This document shows positions 1 to 8,500 of a stretch of 22,519 nt of DNA, in pieces. The stretch is taken from positions 1 through 22,519 of the forward strand of contig JAYMSP010002779.1 of assembly GCA_036897095.1 (NCBI GenBank), in the 5' to 3' direction. Position 1 is the stretch's first letter. Each line of letters starts with the position of its first letter. This stretch comes from Plantago elongata. Lineage: Eukaryota > Streptophyta > Magnoliopsida > Lamiales > Plantaginaceae. The notes under the pieces were generated by a model. The model worked only from the letters and a program-made list of their open reading frames with translations, was not told where the DNA came from and searched no databases. Made by a program: the position numbers and the translations under genes.

Positions 1-1126
1 AATCCCATGAATGACATAGTCTGAGTTAAAATAGATGGCCTATTTGAATGAAAATGGTAACTCCAAATAATATTCAGATATCAATGATCGATCAATACTG
101 ATTTGAAAATCTAGTAAAGAGATATGACATATCGGTATATATGGAACCAAGAAATGAATAAGCATATGCAAAATTCGATGAACATGTAATTGGGGATCTT
201 ACATGTAAGTCCAGTCAATGACATCATGGTGATGATGATGGAAAATGAGCTCATGGACTTTAGGTCCTTTTGATCAAACGAATTCGAAATCTGTTGTACA
301 ATTAATGGCTTGACATATAAGTTATATGATTTGAGAAATTTCAATGAGGGGAGATATTATCTTTGAAGTAAATCCTAAAAGGAGACTAAAAGTATCATGT
401 CGACGAACATTGATTATATGATGAAAGTTCTTGAGGAACTAAGGTTTCTTATTATGTAAACCTCTATGAACAATTGAAGTACGATATCCGATTCTCATGA
501 CTCGTACTGAAGTTTTGAGCAAGAGAGTAATTATTACAAGGATTATTATCACTATCTCTGTGACATGTACATTCCAGAAGTACCACAATGAATTGAGCTA
601 TCAAGAGTTACAATGATTCTTTCTATATCTCCTGAAGAAGTATTTGAAGCTTTCTTCCTGAAGAAGACAAGGCGTATATTATAGAAGTACTTTCGCGATA
701 AGAAGATTATACCGAAGTACAAATATCTGAAGATTTTCTCAACCGCATCACATTCGACATCATCAATTGAGAAGATGGTTTGGAAGATTTAATTTACGAC
801 ATTCGAAGAATTGAAGTGATACTTTAATCAGGGGAGTTGGATACGCACGGCACTCTTTTTCCCTTTGCTAGGTTTTTATCCCACTGGGTTTTTCTTAGCA
901 AGGTTTTTAACGAGGCAGTATCTATTGCGTACCAACTATCACTAACTCTTGTTCATTCAAGGGGAGTGTTAGAGAATAAATGTACAAGAGTTAGTATTGG
1001 GTTAGCTAGACTGTTATATGCTCAACTGTTACAGGATCTCTAGAAGCTTCTATCTATTCTATAAATATATACTTGTACTCTCTCATTATACACATCAAAA
1101 TAGTTCTATTCTATTTTCTCTCAACA
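1..1126 (+). mobile_element. 3' part of a Ty1/copia-like LTR retrotransposon
   Basis: The stretch about 847-925 reads like the conserved post-RNase H region found in many plant copia elements (CTCTTTTTCCCTTTGCTAGG, then TCCCACTGGGTTTTTC and AGGTTTTTAACGAGGC). It is followed by a polypurine tract (AAGGGGAG, 959-966) directly before a TGTTAG terminus at 967. That order (3' internal region, polypurine tract, LTR) is the standard copia arrangement and sets the + orientation. Upstream, 1-836 has many stops in every frame and I could not recognise gag, integrase or reverse transcriptase in it. It is either decayed or untranslated internal sequence. The 5' LTR would lie outside the window. The family level call is firm; the exact element family is unknown. 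Confidence 0.7.
967..1126 (+). repeat. 3' long terminal repeat of the copia-like element
   Basis: It starts with TGTTAG immediately after the polypurine tract and contains a TATA-like TATAAATATA at 1060-1069. The right edge is placed at TCAACA (1121-1126), which matches the inverted complement of the left end (CTAACA) at five of six bases. At about 160 bp it is short for a copia LTR. The left edge is well supported; the right edge is inferred, because the partner LTR and the target-site duplication cannot be compared here. Confidence 0.55.
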
Positions 1127-1295
1127 CAAACTAATTTAAACAAAGTACTATTTGCCATTTGTATACATATATAAAATGGGCCCCGAAAACAAGTTGGGCC
1201 ATGTGCGGAGGGTCTCCTTACACATGCTCAGATCTGGCCCTGACTAGTATGAAGGCCATTTTTTTTGTAGTTCCAGAACCTTAAGAGAAAATTGC

Positions 1296-1399
1296 ATTTC
1301 TGCGTTTAGCACCTAAAATACCGTGAAGATGTACCAAAGTTTGTCGTGCTTTCTCCTCTAGGCCTGACTCATGGAATTTTAGGTGCTAAACGCAAAAAT
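1296..1399. other. Long near-perfect hairpin
   Basis: Bases 1302-1319 (GCGTTTAGCACCTAAAAT) are the exact reverse complement of 1376-1393. Pairing continues outward to 1296/1399 with one mismatch and inward to 1326/1369 with one mismatch and one G-U pair. This gives about 31 paired positions around a 42-base loop. It lies just downstream of the retrotransposon and overlaps no recognised gene. It could be a small MITE, a microRNA-type foldback or chance decay of a transposon; the sequence alone does not decide. Confidence 0.6.
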
Positions 1400-1567
1400 C
1401 TTGTTTAGCTTTAACATGAACAACCCTGTAATTTTTCATAACTCAGTCTTGCTTTTCATAGTTATTGAGTTTGTGGGTTTAGTTTTCATTAAACATAATA
1501 GATTTTTCATAATTTTTTTAAGGGGAGGCTTAAAATCAGAGGCTATCAAATGATGCCTCATGACGGG

Positions 1568-1995
1568 GATGTCCTTTCAAGAGTAGCAAAATTTCCACTG
1601 TCAGATGTTGTTTATACTAATAAATTTTGGATGCACAGGGGCAAGATAGCCGAGGTAATGATGGGCTATTTTAGTACATCTCCTTATTCATATTACCTAT
1701 AAAACGTGATAATTTTTTATCATTTGTTTATTTTTAATTTTTTGTAAGGAATTTATAAACCCCCAGAAGGAATAAAAATCAAGTTCAAAACGATGGCTAA
1801 TGCATCAGATGTCATCCTCCATGTTGTGATGGTTATTGATTGGTGAGAAGATGAGAAGGACACCAAGTTCTTTATTACTCAGAATAGTTGGGGTGAGGAC
1901 GGGGTTATTTTGGATACGCCAGGGTCTCAGTTGATAGTCTTCACTTTTTCGGATTTCCTTACGGGACTCATTTCGTCAAATGGGAAGACTTGTAA
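1568..1995 (+). pseudogene. Broken papain-like (C1A) cysteine protease relic
   Basis: Translation of 1748-1992 shows the C-terminal half of a papain-family protease. GIYKPPEGIK is followed by LHVVMVIDW, equivalent to the active-site His region, then KFFITQNSWGED with the conserved Asn in NSWG, then GYFGYARVS and a tail ending VKWEDL before TAA at 1993-1995. Two lesions break it: an in-frame TGA after VIDW (1844-1846), and a loss of one base after the GED codons near 1898. The WG pair expected there is lost and the frame shifts. An upstream block (1568-1654, SDVVYTNKFW then RGKIAE) ends at a possible GT splice site and may be an earlier exon. The active-site Cys exon is not visible. The relic is recognisable but the gene is clearly non-functional. 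Confidence 0.6.
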
Positions 1996-3044
1996 GTTTG
2001 TTTAGTGGGAACTGGGAGGCCTCTTCTATGTGAGGTACAGTTAAGCTTTGCGTTTTGTCTTGTTATTTTACATCCCCTTCAGTTTTCTGCACAATTGGGA
2101 ACATTAACTCATTAAGCTTACTCCTGTTTTGATTTGTTGTGTGTCTGCTTCTATTCAATTAGATTAACCCTACTTCTGCCTTGTTTGTGTTTTAGTTCAA
2201 GCTCACGCATGTGTCTTATTTTTAGCACAAGTGTTGTTTCCTTTCCTTAATCCTGTTTTCCCTTGTGTCCTGTGTTTCAATATTTCCTTACTTGATTTGT
2301 TTTCCAAATAATTGGTTTCAGGTTACTGCTTCAGTTCAGTCTTCTGGAATATAGCTTCGGCAATACGGTTGATGGTGGAGTTTTAGTTTTATTAAGGACA
2401 TGTATGCCGATTGCCGAAGTCGTAGAGAATATTGGTGCGCAAATTTACTAGAATCGGAGTTGCAAACTGTTGATCATATACAGGATGAACCTTGGAAAAT
2501 GACACGTTTGTGAATAGTAGTGTTGAAGGGCTTTGACCAGCCTGATAATACATGCCAGATCTGGGCTTAATTGTGCCAAATCACAATCTCTTCTCGACTT
2601 ATTCTAATAGCATAGCAAACTGGTGTGTAGGAGTGGTTATACAAAAATTTCTTTTTATATTTATCCTTATAATTTTGACTAATAATTGACACTCACGCAT
2701 TTTTACTTGCTTTAGCTCTAAAATTTAGGACTCAACTTTGTTTTACTATATATAGGTAGTATTAAAATTTTCTTAACTTATGTTTGCTCATCCGATTCTT
2801 TTTCTTGATTTTTGCAAAGTATTAATGTTGAGAGGTTTAAGGTTTTTGTTTGCTATTAATATCCATAATTTATAACAACAAAATTAATATACAATGACAA
2901 TGATAAATATTTAATATTTACATATTTAAAATACATTTTACATATTATTTTATAGCATACAAAATGATTTTGCTTATCATACAAGGAAAGCATAACAAAG
3001 TTTTATAAAATTAAAAATTATAATTGATATATTTATTTAATGTA
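1996..3044. other. Intergenic, no gene recognised
   Basis: The first half is T-rich and could be decayed 3' flank of the protease relic. The only structure noted is a 10-base inverted repeat (CTTCGGCAAT at 2355-2364 with its complement at 2410-2419). From about 2640 the sequence becomes strongly AT-rich and has no coding potential that I can support. Confidence 0.5.
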
Positions 3045-3074
3045 TGCACGTATAACGGGCACACATATACTAGT
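3045..3074 (+). mobile_element. Possible Helitron 3' terminus
   Basis: A short imperfect stem (TGCACG, spacer TATAA, CGGGCA at 3045-3061) is followed nine bases later by CTAG at 3070-3073 and then T. Plant Helitrons end in CTRR about 10 bases after a GC-rich hairpin and insert between A and T. The hairpin is short and has a mismatch, and no 5' TC end was found. This is a candidate only. Confidence 0.3.
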
Positions 3075-3510
3075 ATATAAAAAAATCCAACATTCATTAA
3101 CAGTTTAACATGATATTGTAATACAGATAATATTGAGTAACTATAATGTTATAACTTAATAATTCATGATTAAATATAGAATTATTGTTCAAAATATCTT
3201 TATCTCAATTAAAATTTTAAAAAGGAATACAGACTTATTACAGGAATGTACACACCTCAACATAAATTTTGGCAAATTTTGGCCCACAAGATTGTGCCCT
3301 GGCATAAGTTACAGGCCCGTAAGCTTGGCATAGATATATATTAAATAATCTAAGTATAAATATTACGCTCCCGTTCCACGATAAATGACCTTCTACTTTT
3401 AACATAAATTTTAATGTGCAGTGTAAAATGTTGAGGGCAAAATATACATGAGTGTAAGTGTGTTAAAAATATTATCAAAATTAAAAATGAGATATTTATA
3501 ATGGTACGTC

Positions 3511-3559
3511 TATAAAAAGAATACGAGATATTTGTTTATAAAAAGAATACGAGATATTT
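3511..3559. repeat. 26-bp direct repeat, two copies
   Basis: TATAAAAAGAATACGAGATA plus TTT occurs at 3511-3533 and again at 3537-3559, separated by GTT. It lies in AT-rich intergenic DNA just before a degenerate MITE. Confidence 0.75.
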
Positions 3560-3574
3560 ATTCTGGGTGAATAT

Positions 3575-3773
3575 TACTCTCTTTCTTTCATACTAATAGG
3601 TTTAGTTTGACCTTTTCGATCATTCACTTTTAACCTCGTCCATAATTTATAAAGTAAGTATTCAATTGTCCAATTTATCAGTCCACCATTGTCATTTATA
3701 AAGTAAGTATTCAAGTATTAGTTGCATTCAAACCGTCCACTCTCATTATTTATGGTACGAGGCAGAGGAAATA
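3575..3773. mobile_element. Degenerate Stowaway-like MITE
   Basis: The left edge TACTCTCTTTCTTTCATACT and the right edge GTACGAGGCAGAGGAAATA resemble diverged copies of the plant TACTCCCTCCGTYCC terminal inverted repeat, with TA at both ends as expected for a TA target. Inside, a 21-bp sequence starting ATTTATAAAGTAAGTATTCA is present twice (3645-3665 and 3694-3714). A related end (CTCCCGTTCCACGATAAATG near 3368) lies about 200 bases upstream and may mark a second fragment. Family assignment rests on the termini only. Confidence 0.45.
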
Positions 3774-4159
3774 AAAAGTTAGGACGTAACATAAAGACTT
3801 GTCATTGAATGGATATGTCGGCTTCCTTTCGTAAATTAATTGATAGTTCATAAGGTATAAGGTAGTTGGTAGGTTACTAGCTTCAATTAACTAACTTTCG
3901 CGTAATAAGTTTAGTATAAAAATAAGCTCACTAAATTTATTCAATAATTGATAAACTTGAGCTAAACAATGTCGACATATGTATAAAGGCTTCATTTGGC
4001 ACAAACTCATCAGCTCGATGAGCTTTTTTTTTTAACAAATATGTTGTGTGAACATCTAACTAGTAGTTGATAAGATATATATACTGTATGAACAATTTAT
4101 GCATGGAAGCTATATTTAACACTAGTTTTTTTTAACTCTACGAGCTTCCTATGCCACTG

Positions 4160-4370
4160 ACCAAAGTTGATTTACACTCCTTTCCAATTAGAATCACAGC
4201 CATATCGGAGTTATAGAAAATCTTCTATTGGAGTTGTGATTCACTGCTCCATCGAAGTTGATTTACACTCCGATCGAGATGGAGTCACAACTCTGTCGGG
4301 GCTTGGAGTTGTGATTCACAACTCCATTGGAGTTAAGGTCGAGTTGTAATCACATCTATGTTGGATATAT
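4160..4370. repeat. Degenerate palindrome-containing repeat cluster
   Basis: Variants of GGAGTTGTGATTCAC / ACTCC recur through this segment (about 4228, 4305 and 4325), alternating with GTTGATTTACACTCC (about 4167 and 4257). At 4305-4325 the arms GGAGTTGTGA and TCACAACTCC are perfect complements around one base. The 60-codon reading frame here simply reads the repeat (GVVIH-x-SI twice) and is not considered a gene. Confidence 0.6.
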
Positions 4371-5149
4371 TGTGCAACCCTTTATAACTCCAGTTCAATT
4401 GGAGTCGTAAAACTTCCGATCTATTGATGTTGATATTTAAGTCCGATCCAATAGTTTTCATACTTGTTTGAAGTTTTAAAAAAGTTTATGGGTTGTCAAT
4501 AGAGGATTAGGTTTTCTTAAGGGAGTTGAATTGCAGTTCACCTTATTTTAGAAAAAGATAATTGACGGGTAAATAAAAGTAATTGATTAAAAGAAAATCA
4601 AAGAAAGACAAAAAATCAAAATAAGGAGTGGCATTTCGTTAACAACTTCAACTTTATACTCTACATATGCAAAAATCAGATCCATATCATCCTTTTTGTT
4701 GACTTTTAGACCTTTTATAATTAATAAAGTTTGTCAATTTCATGTATATAGACTCCTTTTAATGGTAACTATGTGAACATAATTTAAGGAGTAATATATT
4801 TAATTTTTCATCGGAATATGAACAATTAGTCAACTGAACAACCACATCGCACATCATTAATGGTGGGACATGCCTTGATGCATGAGAAGATACTACAAAT
4901 TGTACTTGTATTGTTGGAGCAACCTATTTTAGATCAATTTTGATTTTCTTATAATTTTATATAAAGTCTCACGAGAAATAATATATATCTAAATATGATC
5001 TATTTTATAAACAAAACAACTCATATTGTTATTTAAAACGTAAATGTTGTTAATTACATAGAATGTGTATATTAGGAGACCTGCTCAATCCCCTATGTTC
5101 ATATTAGGTAATTATGCATTAATTATTAAGTAACTTATCTCATAAAGTC
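4371..5149. other. AT-rich intergenic, nothing recognised
   Basis: No open frame of useful length, repeat family or RNA signature could be supported here. Confidence 0.5.
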
Positions 5150-5238
5150 TCGACAAAGTGTAACTAAGTTGGTAACACACTTCACCTCTAACTAATAAGT
5201 TGGAGTTCGAGTCACACTTTACCAGTTTAAAAAAAAAG
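5150..5238 (+). mobile_element. tRNA-derived SINE-like copy 1
   Basis: TAACTAAGTTGGTAAC (5161-5176) resembles a tRNA A box and GGAGTTCGAGTCAC (5202-5215) resembles a B box. Their spacing matches RNA polymerase III internal promoters. The copy ends in a run of A (5229-5237). It aligns along most of its length with a second copy at 15731-15810. It cannot fold as a complete tRNA, so a SINE or a tRNA-derived relic is preferred. Confidence 0.55.
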
Positions 5239-5499
5239 AGATAATGTCTTTAAATTATTTATTTAGAAACGGACATATATTTTCAAGAAAATCGTCGATA
5301 TTATTATTAAAAAAACATGTGTTATCAATTATTTTTTTTTACATTTTTATTAATAATATTGAGAGTTTAATTGATAATATAAGTTGTCTGTTATGTGCAT
5401 AAATTATAAGAAGACCGTATCTTATATTACTGTTTGTGTGTTTCCTCTTGGACTACCTCGTAGTGTAGTGCACTCTTCTCGAAAGGCGACCCCAAAAGA
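5239..5499. other. AT-rich spacer and upstream part of FEN1 promoter
   Basis: The first 190 bases are very AT-rich with no feature. From about 5430 the base composition rises toward the transcription start region of the downstream gene. No clear TATA box is seen, which would suit a cell-cycle gene with a TATA-less promoter. Confidence 0.4.
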
Positions 5500-5507
5500 G
5501 GCGGGAA
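5500..5507 (+). promoter_or_regulatory. E2F-type site upstream of FEN1
   Basis: GGCGGGAA matches the core E2F/DP recognition sequence and lies 93 bases upstream of the FEN1 start codon. Plant replication genes such as PCNA and RNR commonly carry such sites for S-phase expression. The regulatory role here is inferred from position and motif. Confidence 0.6.
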
Positions 5508-5528
5508 TGAAGGGTGAGTGAAATTGGA

Positions 5529-5536
5529 AAACCCTA
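5529..5536 (+). promoter_or_regulatory. Telo-box in FEN1 5' region
   Basis: AAACCCTA is the plant telo-box core, found in promoters or 5' leaders of genes active in dividing cells. It lies 64 bases before the ATG and 21 bases after the E2F-type site. It may lie within the 5' UTR. Confidence 0.5.
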
Positions 5537-5599
5537 CCGATTTTGTCTATCTGCCCAATTCAAACAACTGACTTAATTGTTTCTCTTCAATCCTCTGCA

Positions 5600-8500
5600 A
5601 TGGGAATCAAGGTACTCGATTAACCAATTCTCAGCTTATGTTGATTGTGTAATCCAAAATTAATGTTGCCGTTTTCTAGGGTTTAACGAAGCTATTGGCG
5701 GACAATGCCCCCAAGGCTATGAAAGAGCAGAAATTCGAGAGCTACTTCGGCAGGAAAATCGCCATTGACGCTAGCATGAGCATCTACCAATTCCTTGTAA
5801 CTATATTTTCTACTTCTAACTCGTTTCTCAGTTGAAAATGATGAGATGTGTTTCGCTTAAGTGTTAGTTAGTCAGGTCAGGTAGCCCGTTGCTTATTTTA
5901 TGCCGTATCGGGTTAATTTGAGGAACTTGCATATGCTGCAATTGATGTCAGATGTTGTGTTATTGAGCTTTCATCTCCTAAAAATATGTTAGTTTTAGTG
6001 AAATTCTTTCGAATAATTCTTTTATTTTTTAACTTCACAGTACTCCAATATTTTTGGACGATTTGACACGCTTTAGATGCAACAGTTTAACACTAGTGTA
6101 AAATATACATCACTGCCTACCCAAGTGCTCGGAACTCTACCTTGTCAGAGTGGAAAACGTGTTTTGTACAAGGCCTACTCTAGATGTGCATATCTTTTCA
6201 ACACTGGTCTCTCAAATGTGGGTTAGTGTTTTTGGTGCCAACGTGAGACGTGGACAGGGGTAGCCTCATACCTTGCTCACTTGGGGCTTTTATTAGCTGC
6301 ATGCCCTGAGATAAGTGCCATCATCTACGTATCATCACTTTGGACCTGAGATTAGGAAGTACTAGGCCATATCATATCCTTGTTTTACTATCATGATCAG
6401 GCAAACCCACTTGCCTTTGATGAATGCTTTTTACGAGATGAAGGCATATACTTGAGATGATGTGATGCACCAATTAAAATTTACATTACCAACATGTTTT
6501 ATAGAGTGTTTTGATTTGAACTTGTTAACAAGGTGAGCTGGTTATTTTTTTTTAATTTTATAACTTATAAGTGCATGATGTTCACAGATTGTCATTGGGA
6601 GAAGTGGTACTGATATGCTCACTAATGAGGCAGGCGAAGTGACTAGGTACATGCTGTCTCTACCTACAAACCAATGTTTGTCTTGAGAACCTATTTAAAG
6701 GTTTGACAATAGGCTGCAGTTAAATGCTTAGTTATCATTCTTCAGGCCTTGTTTTCTGTATGAGTTCATTTTCAGTTAATGCTGCCCTTCTTTAAAAATA
6801 TTAACGTTTCACTTCTGCATATATAAGTTACAATAATAAGAAGTATATAACTGGTTTCCAGGTTGGACAATTGGGGCTGTTTTATAAAAGGTTTTCATTG
6901 ACATTATAAGATATGATTTTAAATGATTTTTATAGAATATAAAGTGATACCATGAAAATCTCATGTGGATAAAACGGGATGAGTATTGGATAAAAATTTA
7001 GAACTGAAAAGAAAAGTAAATTATACAAGAAAAACTATAATTGCTGCGAAATAATTCAATTAAGTGTTCTCTTCTTTACTACAAAACACATCCGACTGAG
7101 ATAAAGAAAAAGTGGACATATTTGAGCAAATATCTGAAATAATTATAATTTGTCTTACTTTCCGACCTATTAAATTTTATAGGTATAGTGCCTCAGTTAC
7201 TATATTTTGCTTCAAAAGTTCAAATTGATTCTATCTCATCGGAGGTCATTAAAACACGTAATATTGTTGTAGAGCTTGAGGCACATACATGCCGAGCCAT
7301 TTATTTGCAGAAGCAGTCTCACATGTTTGAACATTTATTTGTGAGTATACGTTTCAAGCTGCTAGTTTGATTAGCTTAGATGTGTTATGCTGCCTATTTT
7401 ACCAAGCTAACTGCTATTTTTTCATTCTTTCTACTGCACCTGAGTGGTTTTTGTATCTAACTAGTGCCTCTTTAGTCATTTGCAAGGGATGTTCACGAGG
7501 ACCATCAGACTTTTGGAAGCAGGAATCAAGCCTGCGTAACTTTCACCAAAACTTCCACTATTTATTCACTGTTTCTTTGTCTTGTTATTTCTTTCCCCCC
7601 CTTATTAATACCTTTGTGTTAATTTAGATACGTATTTGACGGGAAGCCTCCTGACATGAAGGGTCAAGAGCTTACCAAACGGTATTTGGTTCTCCATTTA
7701 TGGTGATTGTTGCCCTGCTTAATGTTTATAATGTTTGGGTCTCTAATAGAGATTTGATTATGTAATGCAGACTTTCTAGAAGAGCTGAAGCCACTGAAGG
7801 CCTAACTGATGCTTTAGAGGTAAAAGATGTCTATTTCACTGTCCTTGCATGCGACTATTATTTTTTTAGCATATTGTCCTTGCATCATATGCTTGTGCTG
7901 TGGTGGCTGATCAACCCTGATCTCCCTTTTTTGTCATGTTTTTCTGCTATATGAAGAATTCTCTCACATGACAATTTTTTTCCTTCTTGCAGAAAGGAAA
8001 CAAGGAGGATATTGAAAAATTCAGTAAACGAACTGTAAAGGTGAGTTTATTGGAATTAAGACCTCTCTATCATCAACACCCCCCCCCCCCCCCCCCCAAA
8101 GAAAAAAAAGACAGCACAATTTTTTTATTATGTATTAATTTCTTCTAGCTCCAGTGGTTCTGATAACCCTAGACTTTATTATTCTTTCAGGTAATACACC
8201 GTATATAGTTTTATGTATACTACAAACCTCATGGATGCAGAGGCAAATAATTTTTTTTAATCTTGCACATTTGCTTATGATGCATTTACTTATCTATCTT
8301 TTTGCTTGACATGTATGTTAGAAACTTTTATCCGATTCTAATATAAATGAATGAGGATGCATTATGGTAATTAACTTTGGTATGTTTCAATGTTGGCAAA
8401 CAGGTTACAAAGCAGCATAATGAAGACTGCAAAAAGCTTCTTAAACTGATGGGAGTACCCGTCATCGAGGTGATACAGTGAAATGAGTGGCTTAGTAAAC

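Noticed and set aside
111..344. 77-codon minus-strand open frame
   Set aside because: It lies in decayed retrotransposon sequence, has no recognisable domain and no supporting signals.
837..1043. 68-codon open frame over the copia 3' region
   Set aside because: It reads through the conserved non-coding 3' region, the polypurine tract and into the LTR, so it is not a separate gene.
4167..4349. 60-codon open frame with repeated GVVIH motifs
   Set aside because: The repetition comes from the DNA repeat cluster; there is no start context or family match.
5150..5238. Possible genuine tRNA gene
   Set aside because: Only the A-box-like and B-box-like parts are recognisable; no acceptor stem pairing is visible and the end is an A tract, so a SINE-like relic fits better.
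7367..7627. 86-codon open frame overlapping FEN1 exon 4
   Set aside because: It is in the wrong frame for FEN1 exon 4, which is explained fully by the spliced gene.
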